The notes: generated by a model not told the origin, from the sequence alone. DNA of 36,599 bases from Spirochaetaceae bacterium (GCA_031277165.1 JAISLT010000070.1:1-36599); one strand, 5' to 3'; positions 22,705-31,804 are shown, numbered from the stretch's first letter. Translations and numbers: made by a program.

Positions 22705-25291
22705 ATAGTACCCCCGGATTACTGGTGGGCAGCTTTCTAAGCGGCGCCGCCCGCAGGGTAAAGCGATTTGCCATGCTTGGCAGTTCCCCCCATGTGCCCC
22801 GGCTGCCGGGTTCAAACACCTGCCACACATATTCTCCCTCGGTCAGTTGTCCGGGCTTAGACAGAACAAAGGAAGGGGAAGAAACCAGCACGGGCGCCAC
22901 AATCACCCCGCCGTCCGCCCGGTACAGGGCAAAACGGTATTCCCGGGATCTTCCTTCCCACATAAAATTCATCGAAGATGCCGATGCAAGCTGCCTGGTC
23001 GAAAGCAAATACCCGTTCCATGGATAGGCCCCCGCGGCGGTTCCCCCGCCGGAGACCCGGACCAGCCTTTCCATGACCGAGGCTGTCAGCGGCGGCTCCG
23101 TCTGCAGTACCACCGGTTCCGGCTCTGCCGCCACCGGTTCCACCACCGCCGGTTCTATCACCACCGTTTCCGGCGCAAGGACCGCCGGTATTACGGCGGG
23201 GTATGCTTCGGCGGCCTCCCGGTCCGCGGGGGTTTCTTCCCTGGGGGCCACCGTAAAGGCCGCCCTGGAAGAAGCTCCGGCGATCCGCGAAGACCGGGCC
23301 GACTCCGCATTAAAGCCCTGGACACTGACAATATAATTTCCCGGTCCAAGGGCCGCGCCGGGAATAGTTAGGGAATTTCCCGCGGCGGTCTGTTCTATCA
23401 AGGATCGCCGGGGATTGGCCGCATCATACACGTTTACCCTGTAATTGGAAAAGTGAAGGCTGTTCCATTCCACGGTTAGGGAATCGTCCTGGTCTATACG
23501 GGCCGGAACAGACACAACCGGCGCTTCCACGGCGGAAACCACGGTAAACCGCCGGGGGGGAGAACTAAGGGGCGCCGGAGCCTCCGCCAGGATCCGCCAG
23601 TACCAGGTTCCCGGTCTAAGGGTTCCGGGGAGGACGTAAGAATTGGCGGTCTCCACCGGGGCATTTACTTCCAGGGACGCAAAATCACCCCGGGAAGAAA
23701 CCTGGAAATAGTTTTTGTAGGGGGTGTTGGAACGGAAGGTAAAGCGCAGCCCCCGCAGCGTGTCCGAAGCCACGGAATAGTTATCCGGCGGAAAGACCGC
23801 CCGGTGCTCATACCCCTTGTCCCCCATGGTAAAAGATCCCAGGGGCGAAACGGTGGAACTGCCCTCGCCCAGGGCGGTGACGCGCCAGTAGTAGGTTTTT
23901 CCTGTTTGGAGCGCCGCCGGGAGGGAATAAAAATTAGAGGCGCTGTTCTGTTTTACCAGGGGATTTGACATTTGAGGGTTATCCGCCACTTCTACGAGCC
24001 AGGAACGGGCCCGGGCATCGTAAGTCCATACCAAACGGGAGTTCCCCGCCACAACATCGTTCTGGGCGGGGACGGTAAGGGCCGGCGCCGCCGGGGCCAT
24101 GACGCCCCGGGAAATAGAAAATTCCCGTACCTCCGGGACGGCCCCTCCGCCGGAGGATTGTCCGGGGTACACCGGGCTTACCCGCCAATACCACCGCCCC
24201 TGGTCCAATCCGGTCTGTGTTAGCGAATTTCCCTGCACCCGGCGGGACACCACCGGCAAGGCCATGTCCGGGGTGGAGGCAATTTCAACATGATATGCCT
24301 CTGCCCCATCTACGGCGGACCAGGACAGGGGAATTCGGGATTCTCCGGGAAAGGCATAGTTTTCTCCCTGGGCGGGGCTGGTGACAACGACGGGATCGGC
24401 CAGGATTGCTTCAACTCTGCCAGAGGAAAATGACCGGCCGGCCGGTTCCATGGTTCCTTCCCGGACAGGATAGGCCCTCCACCAATAAACTCCCGGCCGT
24501 AAGGACAGGGATGCCGCGGAGGCGCCGCTTACCCTTTCGGTTTGGACTATGCGGGAAAAATCCCTGTCCTGGGCCAGTTCTATCACCACCTGGGTACCGG
24601 CGTCAAAGTTAGAAACATTCCAGGCAAAATCCACCCGCACCATCCCCTGGATCGCCGAACCAAAAACCCGGGCGACTTTTCCCAGGGATGTGACGACAAT
24701 GGCCGGATTCGTATCGGGGCTTCCATCGCTTAAAAGCGAAAGCAGTTGACCCGAATTAATTTTCCGGCCGTCGTACAGGGCCTGGCCCTCCTGGACCGAA
24801 ATATCAAAACCTTCGGAGCTTTGGTTTAAATCTGCACGGCTGTTCTGTCCCACCTCCACCACGGAGGAATCCCGGGAAACATACACATTGGAACCGCCGG
24901 AACTTACCCCAAGGCTGCCCGCAACAAAATCAATCCGTACACCCTGGCTGTCATAAAAGACCTGTATTAGGGTGCTTTCGGAGAGGGATAGATTGGTTAC
25001 CTGATCTTGAAACGTAATTGTTGCATGGGACAGTTCCGCCGTCCTGACCGTGTCGCCGTTATACACCGGAGAAGACTGTTTAAGCCTGTCCCAGGCTACC
25101 CGGTTTTCTATTTTGCGGTGGGCGGTACGGTTCTTAAAAACAATAAGCCCCACGGGTTCTTCGTTCAGCTTTACCAGGGTACGGTTATATTCCCGCCAAA
25201 ACGCCGTTCCGGAAAGGGCGGCGCCGGTAAGGCAGAGGATTATAATTAAACGGTCAATTACCTTGAATTTTGTATTTTTTTTCTTCTGCAT
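22691..25291 (-). CDS. FecR-domain protein with multiple Ig/fibronectin-like repeats
   Basis: The 866-residue protein has one N-terminal membrane segment (VIDRLIIILCLTGAALSGTAF) with short basic cytosolic end. A FecR domain follows at about 70-200 (NGDTVRTAELSHATITFQD, VGQNSRADLN, SVQEGQALYDG). Then come at least five beta-sandwich repeats of roughly 90-100 residues, each with a WYWRV/YYWRV/WYWRI-type strand. A Pro/Glu/Val-rich linker (about 690-740) leads to a last repeat. The protein probably sits anchored in the inner membrane and extends through the periplasm. It overlaps the upstream cyclase gene by 38 bp and the downstream barrel gene by 14 bp, so the three genes are translationally coupled. 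The FecR domain here is of the extracytoplasmic type, without a partner sigma factor in view. Confidence 0.8.
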   Translation of the reverse strand: MQKKKNTKFKVIDRLIIILCLTGAALSGTAFWREYNRTLVKLNEEPVGLIVFKNRTAHRKIENRVAWDRLKQSSPVYNGDTVRTAELSHATITFQDQVTNLSLSESTLIQVFYDSQGVRIDFVAGSLGVSSGGSNVYVSRDSSVVEVGQNSRADLNQSSEGFDISVQEGQALYDGRKINSGQLLSLLSDGSPDTNPAIVVTSLGKVARVFGSAIQGMVRVDFAWNVSNFDAGTQVVIELAQDRDFSRIVQTERVSGASAASLSLRPGVYWWRAYPVREGTMEPAGRSFSSGRVEAILADPVVVTSPAQGENYAFPGESRIPLSWSAVDGAEAYHVEIASTPDMALPVVSRRVQGNSLTQTGLDQGRWYWRVSPVYPGQSSGGGAVPEVREFSISRGVMAPAAPALTVPAQNDVVAGNSRLVWTYDARARSWLVEVADNPQMSNPLVKQNSASNFYSLPAALQTGKTYYWRVTALGEGSSTVSPLGSFTMGDKGYEHRAVFPPDNYSVASDTLRGLRFTFRSNTPYKNYFQVSSRGDFASLEVNAPVETANSYVLPGTLRPGTWYWRILAEAPAPLSSPPRRFTVVSAVEAPVVSVPARIDQDDSLTVEWNSLHFSNYRVNVYDAANPRRSLIEQTAAGNSLTIPGAALGPGNYIVSVQGFNAESARSSRIAGASSRAAFTVAPREETPADREAAEAYPAVIPAVLAPETVVIEPAVVEPVAAEPEPVVLQTEPPLTASVMERLVRVSGGGTAAGAYPWNGYLLSTRQLASASSMNFMWEGRSREYRFALYRADGGVIVAPVLVSSPSFVLSKPGQLTEGEYVWQVFEPGSRGTWGELPSMANRFTLRAAPLRKLPTSNPGVLYGSP

Positions 25292-27122
25292 CGGTGTCTA
25301 CCTTACTGATGTCGGGGGTTGGAATTCCCAAAAGATCCCGCAGTTCTGAAAGGGTTTGGGGACCCGCGGCGTCCCGCAGATTAATCACCGCAAACATCCG
25401 CACGGGCTTTTCCTTGCCCTTGACGCTTACCGGGGGCATTTCTTCGGTGATAAAGGAATCCCCCACCAGGTTCCAGGTGTCTTCGGTAATAAGGATATCC
25501 GTTCCCAGGGGCTTGTTAAGGGCCTCGGTGCGGCTTGCCAGATTTACCGGATCCCCGATGACGGTATATTCCATCCGCTGTTCCGAGCCGATTTGCCCGG
25601 CGGTAACGATCCCCGTATTGATGCCGCAGCCAATCCGTATCTCGGGGTTTCCCGGATCGTTCTTGGTCCGCTGGGCATTAATCTCTATTAAGGCGCTGCG
25701 CATCATTAGGGCGGCGGTAACGCAGTTAAGCGCATCCTTTTCCGGCGATCCCGCGGTAAAGGCCGTGCCCCAATGGGCCATGACCGCATCTCCGATAAAT
25801 TTATCTACCACCCCGCCGGTTTTTTCGACGCAGTCTACCATGCGGGTAAAATAAGCGTTAAGCCACATGACGATCCTGTTGGAGGCATCTTCTCCAAAGG
25901 TTTTGGTAAAGTTTTCGGACTTTTCGGTAAAACCCCGGATGTCGGAAAAGAAAACCGTAGCATGCTTGGGAAGCCCCCCTGGTTTAATATCCCCCCGCAT
26001 GGCCCGCAGGGCGATGTCTCTGTTGGTAAAGCGTCCGAAGATCCCCAGGGCGGTACTCATCTTGCCGAAGCTCTCGGTTAACAGGCCCAATTCGTCATGG
26101 GTTTTGGGAGTAAGGGCAATTTCAAATTCGCCCTGCTCTATCTGCAGGGCCGCGCCGGTCAGGGCCTGCACGGGACTGCTGATCGTCTTTGAAAAGAACC
26201 AGATAAATAAAACCGCAATCAGGAGCACCCCCACGGTAAGAAAGATATTCTGCCGGGTAATGCTTTGAACCGCCTCAAAAACCACGCCGTGGGGTATGGT
26301 GGTAATAACCGCCGCATTCATCAAAGGAAGCCGGTAATAGGCGCCAAAGTATTTAACCCCATCCGCGGCGGCAAAGGAAATCTGCCGGTTGTTGTCCCCC
26401 TCCTGCTGCATAACCGACACAATGGGCAGGGCCGAAACATTGCCCCCTCCCACGACCAGATCGTTGTCGGGGTGCAGGAGTACCCCGCCCTCCAGATCGA
26501 TCAAAAAACTTGTGTTGGCGCCGGTTCCAAAGGTTTCGGAAAGTTCCTCCAGGGCAAAAAGCACCGCGGTTGTTTCCTTTCCCCGGGGACCCTGCCGGGC
26601 AAAGACCATGGCCGTAAGGGGAAACTGAAAATTCGGGGATGCATTAAAAAGCCGTATATCCGAACCGGAAGAACCAAGCACGCCGGCATGGGCGGTAAAA
26701 TAAGCATCCACCAAGGCCGGATCTACATCTGTGGAAAGGAAAAACTGTTCATTGTAAATAAAAGTCCGCTCCCCGGTTTCGGCAAAAACAACCAGAGCCG
26801 CCAGATCCTGGTTGTGGCTGAAGAAGTAAGAGTCCAGCCGCGGATCCCGGTCAGAAATGCCCACATTCCGGTCAAGCATCTCCAGGTACAAAAGCACCGC
26901 CGCCTGTGCCGACTTAAAGGAGCTTTCGGTCTGGGAACCGGCCCGGCGGTTAACGGTAAAATTGTTATCCTCCGCCGTCCGCTGAACATCCTGGGTACTA
27001 AGGACCGAGACGAGGATCGTCACCGCTCCCAAAGAGAGCAGCAGGATGATTGAAATAATAACAACCAGCTTAGCCCCTATGGGAAAGAGGATCCGGGTTT
27101 TGTATAAATTTTCTTTTGCCAT
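25254..27122 (-). CDS. Membrane-bound class III adenylate/guanylate cyclase with HAMP domain
   Basis: This enzyme makes a cyclic nucleotide second messenger, probably cAMP. The 622-residue protein has a first membrane segment (about 16-42), a large extracytoplasmic sensor of about 250 residues, a second membrane segment near 300, a HAMP domain (SSPVQALTGAALQIEQGEF...DELGLLTESF) and a C-terminal class III catalytic domain. Metal-binding Asp residues are in FFSDIRGFT (about 395) and in KFIGDAVMAHWG. The block MEYTVIGDPVNLASR holds the transition-state and base-specifying positions; the Asp of GDPVNLA favours ATP. ATG 27122 with GGAG upstream is chosen; the longer frame from 27152 lacks support. 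It leads the cyclase-FecR-barrel operon. Confidence 0.92.
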   Translation of the reverse strand: MAKENLYKTRILFPIGAKLVVIISIILLLSLGAVTILVSVLSTQDVQRTAEDNNFTVNRRAGSQTESSFKSAQAAVLLYLEMLDRNVGISDRDPRLDSYFFSHNQDLAALVVFAETGERTFIYNEQFFLSTDVDPALVDAYFTAHAGVLGSSGSDIRLFNASPNFQFPLTAMVFARQGPRGKETTAVLFALEELSETFGTGANTSFLIDLEGGVLLHPDNDLVVGGGNVSALPIVSVMQQEGDNNRQISFAAADGVKYFGAYYRLPLMNAAVITTIPHGVVFEAVQSITRQNIFLTVGVLLIAVLFIWFFSKTISSPVQALTGAALQIEQGEFEIALTPKTHDELGLLTESFGKMSTALGIFGRFTNRDIALRAMRGDIKPGGLPKHATVFFSDIRGFTEKSENFTKTFGEDASNRIVMWLNAYFTRMVDCVEKTGGVVDKFIGDAVMAHWGTAFTAGSPEKDALNCVTAALMMRSALIEINAQRTKNDPGNPEIRIGCGINTGIVTAGQIGSEQRMEYTVIGDPVNLASRTEALNKPLGTDILITEDTWNLVGDSFITEEMPPVSVKGKEKPVRMFAVINLRDAAGPQTLSELRDLLGIPTPDISKVDTDAEEKKYKIQGN

Positions 27123-27166
27123 ACCTACTCCGCACGCAGTACAGTCCTGCACTTTGCAAACTATCG

Positions 27167-27237
27167 AGCCGGTTCCAAAAACGGGAATACACGCCTAAAG
27201 TTGTTTTTGGTCCTAAAATCTCCGGGTTCAACCGGCT
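27167..27237. other. Nested inverted repeats in the 300-bp cyclase-uvrB divergent gap
   Basis: AGCCGGTT (27167-27174) pairs with AACCGGCT (27230-27237), and directly inside CCAAAAAC (27175-27182) pairs with GTTTTTGG (27203-27210). Together they could form a branched hairpin or cruciform of about 70 bp. The remaining gap (27123-27166 and 27238-27375) has no gene that I can support. No clear promoter for the cyclase is visible. Confidence 0.35.
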
Positions 27238-27375
27238 GCTTTGCTCATTGCAACACACGGTATCATATTTATGCTGCTTATGCAAGTATTTTTTGCTTTC
27301 ATTCCCCGGTGGTTACCAGGAACAGCTCGTGGTACTTTTCTCTTTGGAAGCCCTTACAGCGAATCCCGGGGGCCA

Positions 27376-27405
27376 TTGCCCTTAGGAGCCCCCAGGGACT
27401 ATACT
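27376..27405 (+). promoter_or_regulatory. Candidate uvrB promoter
   Basis: TTGCCC (27376-27381) and TATACT (27400-27405) are separated by 18 bp and lie just upstream of the GGAGG site of uvrB, giving a very short leader. No LexA-type box was recognised. Confidence 0.4.
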
Positions 27406-27422
27406 ATATTCCGGAGGTTTTC

Positions 27423-29435
27423 TTGCATCCCTTTGAAGTTACCGCCCCCTTTGTACCCGCCGGTGATCAGGAGGGGGCCATCAGCACCCTGGCCCGCGGG
27501 ATCGGCGGCGGCGACCGGTTCCAGACCCTTAAGGGGGTAACGGGCTCGGGAAAGACCTTTACCATGGCAAAGATTATCGAAGCGGTGCAAAAACCTACCC
27601 TGATAATAAGCCACAACAAAACCCTGGCGGCCCAGCTTTTTAGGGAATTTAAGGGTTTTTTCCCCCATAATGCGGTGGAATACTTTGTTTCGTACTACGA
27701 TTATTATCAGCCGGAAGCGTATGTGGTCAGCCGGGACATTTATATAGAAAAAGACGCCTCTATAAACGACGAGATTGAACGGCTTAGGCTCAGCGCCACC
27801 AGAAGCCTTATGGAGCGGGAAGATGTGATTATCGTGGCCACGGTGTCGTGCATCTACGGCCTGGCCACCCCGGAGGTATACCGGAAGATGACCGCCCAGT
27901 TCGCCCTGGGGGACACCCTGGACCCCGATGCCCTGCTCCGCCGTTTTGTGGAACTCCAGTACGAGCGGAACGACGCGGTCCTGGAACGGGGCCGCTTTCG
28001 CCGCCGGGGGGACACCCTGGAAATTCACCCCGCCTATTTGGAAGAAGCCTACCGGATAAACCTGGACTGGGACAGGGTAACGCAGATCCGCCGCTTTGAC
28101 CCGATTTCCGGAAAGGTCCTGGAAGACCTGGACCGGGCGGTGATCTACCCCGCCAAGCAGTTTGTCATACCCGACGACATGGTCCGCCGGGCCCTGGGTT
28201 CTATTAAAACTGAACTGGCCGAACGGTACGGGGCACTAAAAAAAGCAGGGAAGGACCCGGAGGCGGAACGGTTAAAAACCAGGGTGGAGTACGACCTGGA
28301 GATGCTGAACGAAATGGGCTACTGTCCGGGCATAGAAAACTACTCGGCCCCCCTGGCGGGACGCAGGACCGGGGATCCCCCGGATACCCTGATCGATTAC
28401 CTGCCGAAAAATTCCGACGGCTCCCCGGGGCATCTTACCTTTATCGACGAAAGTCACGTAACCCTGCCCCAAATAGGGGCCATGTATGCCGGGGACCGGT
28501 CCCGAAAACAGAACCTGGTTGACTACGGCTTTCGCCTGCCCAGTGCCATGGACAACAGGCCCCTGCGCTATGAGGAATTTGAAAAACGGCTGGGGCCCAC
28601 GATCTTTGTTTCCGCCACCCCGGGCAAGGCGGAGGTGGAAAAATCCAAACGGGTGGTGGAACAGTTGATCCGGCCCACGGGTCTTTTGGATCCCGAGATT
28701 GAAGTACGATCCAGCGAAGGCCAGATGGAGGATATCTACGGGGAATTACAGCGCCGTATTAAGGCCGGGGAGCGATCCCTTATTTTAACGCTGACAAAAA
28801 AAATGGCCGAAGATTTAACGGATTACCTTTCCGGTCTGGGGCTGCGGATCCGCTACATCCACAGCGAAGTAGAAACCATTAAACGGGTGGAGATCCTTAC
28901 CGCCCTCCGTTCCGGGGACTTCGACGTTCTGGTGGGGATCAACCTGCTAAGGGAAGGGATCGACCTGCCGGAGGTTTCATTTATCGCAATCCTCGATGCC
29001 GATAAGATTGGGTTTCTCCGGTCCCTGACGAGCCTGATCCAGATCATAGGCAGGGCTGCCCGGAACGCCGCGGGAAAGGTGATCATGTACGCCGACAGGA
29101 TGAGCGCCGCCATGGAAGAGGCCATTGCGGAAACAAACCGGCGCAGGGAAATCCAGCAGGCCTATAATAAAGAACACGGTATTACCCCCATGACGGTAAA
29201 AAAGGCCGTGGCCCAGATCCTTGAACGGCACACGGAAGAAGCGGCCGCCTCCGCATCCTCCGCCATTGGGGTGCTTAAAAATTCCTTTAATGTATTAATC
29301 CCCGGCCAAAAAAAACAGCTTCTTAAGGCGCTGGAAAACGAAATGCTGGAGCACGCAAAAAGGCTGGAATTTGAAGAGGCCGCCGCCATCCGGGACGAAA
29401 TTCAGCGGATCAACAACATCAATTCTACGGCCTAG
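27423..29435 (+). CDS. uvrB: Excinuclease ABC subunit B (UvrB)
   Basis: UvrB is the damage-verifying helicase-like subunit of nucleotide excision repair. The 670-residue product has family-typical length. Walker A is GVTGSGKT at 38-45. The DNA-inserting beta-hairpin block is FVSYYDYYQPEAYV followed by SRDIYIEKDASINDE; VVSRD replaces the common VPSRD. Further helicase motifs are FIDESHVTLPQ, GINLLREGIDLPEV and QIIGRAARN, and a C-terminal UVR domain (LEFEEAAAIRDEI) binds UvrC. The start is TTG 27423, placed five bases after GGAGG and matching the usual N-terminus (HPFEV..PFVPAGDQ). The longer frame upstream of TTG is non-coding. The TAG stop lies in the loop of a hairpin. Confidence 0.96.
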   Translation: MHPFEVTAPFVPAGDQEGAISTLARGIGGGDRFQTLKGVTGSGKTFTMAKIIEAVQKPTLIISHNKTLAAQLFREFKGFFPHNAVEYFVSYYDYYQPEAYVVSRDIYIEKDASINDEIERLRLSATRSLMEREDVIIVATVSCIYGLATPEVYRKMTAQFALGDTLDPDALLRRFVELQYERNDAVLERGRFRRRGDTLEIHPAYLEEAYRINLDWDRVTQIRRFDPISGKVLEDLDRAVIYPAKQFVIPDDMVRRALGSIKTELAERYGALKKAGKDPEAERLKTRVEYDLEMLNEMGYCPGIENYSAPLAGRRTGDPPDTLIDYLPKNSDGSPGHLTFIDESHVTLPQIGAMYAGDRSRKQNLVDYGFRLPSAMDNRPLRYEEFEKRLGPTIFVSATPGKAEVEKSKRVVEQLIRPTGLLDPEIEVRSSEGQMEDIYGELQRRIKAGERSLILTLTKKMAEDLTDYLSGLGLRIRYIHSEVETIKRVEILTALRSGDFDVLVGINLLREGIDLPEVSFIAILDADKIGFLRSLTSLIQIIGRAARNAAGKVIMYADRMSAAMEEAIAETNRRREIQQAYNKEHGITPMTVKKAVAQILERHTEEAAASASSAIGVLKNSFNVLIPGQKKQLLKALENEMLEHAKRLEFEEAAAIRDEIQRINNINSTA

Positions 29436-29458
29436 CAGCCTGCGGCCGCCGTAGAATT
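29421..29458 (+). terminator. Hairpin spanning the uvrB stop codon
   Basis: AATTCTACGGC (29421-29431) pairs perfectly with GCCGTAGAATT (29448-29458), with the 16-nt loop CTAGCAGCCTGCGGCC containing the TAG stop. The loop again begins with CTAGCAG, as at two other gene ends. AT-rich sequence without a strict T-run follows. It may terminate or protect the uvrB mRNA. Confidence 0.45.
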
Positions 29459-29491
29459 AAATTTATATCCGCCAATGCCGATATTGAGGAT

Positions 29492-30433
29492 ATGAAAAGA
29501 ATAACCCTTATTTTTGCATTGCAATTGCCGGTCCTGATGATTTTTGCCCAATCCGGCGTTAGAACCGGAGAGATCACCCGGGGTATTTTTCACCAGGAAG
29601 GAATTGCATCATGGTACGGGGAAGAATTTAACGGGCGGCCCACCGCTTCGGGAGAAATCTTTGACGATACCAAGTTGACCGCCGCCCATCCGGTACTGCC
29701 CTTTGGGACTATGTTGAAAATTACCAATAACCATAACAATAAATCGGTTGTTGTCCGGGTAAACGACCGGGGTCCTTTTGTGGCGGAACGGATCCTGGAT
29801 CTGTCCCGGACTGCGGCGCTGCAGCTTGATATGATAAGCACCGGTACCGCACCGGTTAGTGTAGAAAGCCTCCACGAGGTAAGCCTTCCCGCACGGAACA
29901 CCCCGCCGGGCACAGGAACCGCCGCGGCCCAGGCTGCTCCGGCGGCTTCGCCGGCCCAGGCCGTCCCCGCCCAAACCGCGGTGCAGTCCCCGGCAGAACT
30001 ATCCACAGGCCCAGCGGCACTGCCCGCAGGACAAATGCCCGTACAAGCCGGCGAGGCGGTACAGATCCGGCCCGCGTCGGTGGAACCCTACTCGAACCGG
30101 AATCCTCCGGGCCTGTCCCAGCCAATCGATCCGGGCCCCCGGGCCGGCGGAACCTTTACCCAGACAGGAACCGCGGCGGTTCAGCTGACGGGGCGGGTCT
30201 CCGGCATGGATAGTTCCAAGCGGTACCGGATCCAGGTGGGGGCCTACACCCAGCCCCGGAATGCGGTGGAAGCCTTTGAAAAACTTAAAAATGCGGGGCT
30301 TAACCCTGCCTATGAAAGGTACAACGAATACTACCGGGTTGTCCTTTCCGGGATAAAAAACACCGAAGTCCAGTCCGTGGCGGAAACCCTTGGAAGGGCG
30401 GGGTTTAGGGAAGCGATCATAAAGGAAGAATAG
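29492..30433 (+). CDS. RlpA-like septal lytic transglycosylase with SPOR domain
   Basis: RlpA proteins cleave peptidoglycan strands lacking stem peptides, often at the division site. The 313-residue product has a signal peptide (MKRITLIFALQLPVLMIFAQ), a double-psi beta-barrel domain (about 35-125), a long Ala/Pro/Gln-rich linker (about 133-235) and a C-terminal SPOR domain (RYRIQVGAYTQPRNAVEAF...). Glu55, His66 and Asp92 have exactly the spacing (11 and 37 residues) of the catalytic triad reported for Pseudomonas RlpA. The SPOR domain would bind denuded glycans at the septum. Its TAG stop is followed by CAGCGCCTG, similar to the uvrB end. It lies 56 bp after uvrB. Confidence 0.9.
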   Translation: MKRITLIFALQLPVLMIFAQSGVRTGEITRGIFHQEGIASWYGEEFNGRPTASGEIFDDTKLTAAHPVLPFGTMLKITNNHNNKSVVVRVNDRGPFVAERILDLSRTAALQLDMISTGTAPVSVESLHEVSLPARNTPPGTGTAAAQAAPAASPAQAVPAQTAVQSPAELSTGPAALPAGQMPVQAGEAVQIRPASVEPYSNRNPPGLSQPIDPGPRAGGTFTQTGTAAVQLTGRVSGMDSSKRYRIQVGAYTQPRNAVEAFEKLKNAGLNPAYERYNEYYRVVLSGIKNTEVQSVAETLGRAGFREAIIKEE

Positions 30434-30576
30434 CAGCGCCTGCCCGGCTGTAGAAACATTCCCGGACATGCAGCGAATGTCAATTCTGCAAATGCCCGGG
30501 AATTCCGCTTGCAATTGTTTGTCCGGTAATAAGTGGACAATTCCGTATCGGTAAATTTAAATCTATGGTGTGTAAT

Positions 30577-31527
30577 ATGAGAAAACGTATTGTATTTGGA
30601 GCCGTTGCGGCGGTGACCATGGGAATTCTTATTTCCTGCGGAGATAAGGGCCCAAGCGAAGTGCTTATATCCACAGAGAATGTGCATATTTCCGGCGAGG
30701 GATCAAAATATCTAAAGGTCGCGGCCGGCGATTACACCCTAAAAAAGATCGACAAAGAAATCCTTAGCATTACCGTTAAAATGGAAGCCACGCAGACGCT
30801 GGATCGAGATGAATTTATCTCGGGAAAGGAAGACGCCGTACCCGGCGGTAAAATCGGATTTGACGACATCTGCCTGGTTTTGACCGATGCGGAGGGGGCG
30901 GTAATTGATACGTATACTACTTTATCTCCCGACGATTTAGGCAGGGCAAAACTGCAGGACCTATTAACGGGAAACCACAGCGAAGCGCTCATTACCTTTA
31001 AAACAACGGTCTATGATAAAAAGGATCTGCGGAATTTGCTGGGGACCGCCGCTGGATTTGAACTTGCCAACGCGGATATTACCTACGAGGCGGCAAAGAA
31101 AAGTTTAGGGGAAACCTCATCGGAGGTTATAGACGGCATAAAGAATACCGCTTCGGATGTCTTTGGCAGCATAAAGGATACCGCTTCCGGCTTATTCGAC
31201 TCCGAATCCTCCGGCGGCCCGGATACCCCGTCCCTTGTTCCGGAGGACGAAGACGAGGGAAGCGCCGGGAGCACGGACCTGGAAGGGTCATGGGTGGATC
31301 TTAGCACCGGACTGGGTTTTAACTTCAAGGGCAATAAAATGACCGTCATAAATACAGAGAATCCCCTGGGGGGAACCATCTACACATTCAGCATCAACAC
31401 CCGCAAAAAGACCTTAAAATTGACGGATCAATTTGGGGATACGGAAGTAGTACAGTACGCCCTGAACGGGGGCAGCCTTGGCATTAAGGACAGCCAGGGG
31501 AATGTGTATAATCTGCTTAGGCTGTAA
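30577..31527 (+). CDS. Predicted lipoprotein of unknown function
   Basis: The 316-residue product begins MRKRIVFGAVAAVTMGILIS followed by Cys21; ILISC is an acceptable spirochaetal lipobox, so the mature protein would be lipid-anchored at Cys21. The mature part has a beta-rich domain (about 30-165), an amphipathic region with repeats of DGIKNTASDVFGSIKDTASG, an acidic low-complexity linker (EDEDEGSAG) and a small C-terminal beta domain starting LEGSWVDLSTGLGFNFKGN. That last domain resembles the calycin-like 'lipoprotein tail' modules seen in bacteroidal and treponemal lipoproteins; this is a weak resemblance. Start ATG 30577 is preferred over 30565 because the signal peptide begins there. 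It is followed by a GGACCGCC...GGCGGT hairpin. Confidence 0.75.
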   Translation: MRKRIVFGAVAAVTMGILISCGDKGPSEVLISTENVHISGEGSKYLKVAAGDYTLKKIDKEILSITVKMEATQTLDRDEFISGKEDAVPGGKIGFDDICLVLTDAEGAVIDTYTTLSPDDLGRAKLQDLLTGNHSEALITFKTTVYDKKDLRNLLGTAAGFELANADITYEAAKKSLGETSSEVIDGIKNTASDVFGSIKDTASGLFDSESSGGPDTPSLVPEDEDEGSAGSTDLEGSWVDLSTGLGFNFKGNKMTVINTENPLGGTIYTFSINTRKKTLKLTDQFGDTEVVQYALNGGSLGIKDSQGNVYNLLRL

Positions 31528-31584
31528 GGACCGCCAAAAACAAGGGTCCGGCGGTGCTGTGCAGCGCGGCGGTGCTGCGGCGCA

Positions 31585-31613
31585 TTGACAAACCGATCCA
31601 ATCCTTCCATAAT
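31585..31613 (+). promoter_or_regulatory. Sigma-70-type promoter for lipid kinase-histidine kinase operon
   Basis: TTGACA (31585-31590), a 17-bp spacer and CATAAT (31608-31613) are close to consensus. The next gene on this strand starts about 210 bp downstream, so the transcript would have a long leader containing two hairpins. Confidence 0.5.
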
Positions 31614-31695
31614 AAACCTCCCCGCCGAAAAGTGCGGGGTATCATGTAAGCGTTGCATCGTTTACAGGTTCGTTCTGTAAGGCAATTATTTTACT

Positions 31696-31804
31696 TGGGG
31701 TCTAATACCATTTCTGTCAGCGGTACTGCTTTTAACCGCCCTAAGCTCCCCAAGAACCCGCTGTCGCGGGGGACGAAAGGCGGGTTTTTGGGCATTAGAC
31801 CCCA
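31696..31804. repeat. 109-bp unit with 11-bp inverted ends and internal terminator-like hairpin
   Basis: TGGGGTCTAAT (31696-31706) is inverted exactly at ATTAGACCCCA (31794-31804). Inside, CCCAAGAACCCGC (31749-31761) pairs with GCGGGTTTTTGGG (31780-31792) with one mismatch, and the arm contains TTTTT. The ends belong to the GGGGTATTARACC repeat family seen at 7855, 11318 and 36266. It lies wholly in the leader of the downstream operon. Confidence 0.55.

Noticed and set aside
22705-22830. Longer N-terminus of the barrel protein
   Set aside because: It would overlap the FecR gene by 140 bp and places the signal peptide 42 residues inside.
27201-27422. Longer N-terminus of uvrB from ATG 27201
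   Set aside because: The extra residues are not protein-like; GGAGG plus TTG 27423 gives the standard UvrB N-terminus.
27371-27422. LexA-type SOS box before uvrB
   Set aside because: No CTG-N10-CAG or GAAC-N4-GTTC symmetric motif was found near the promoter.
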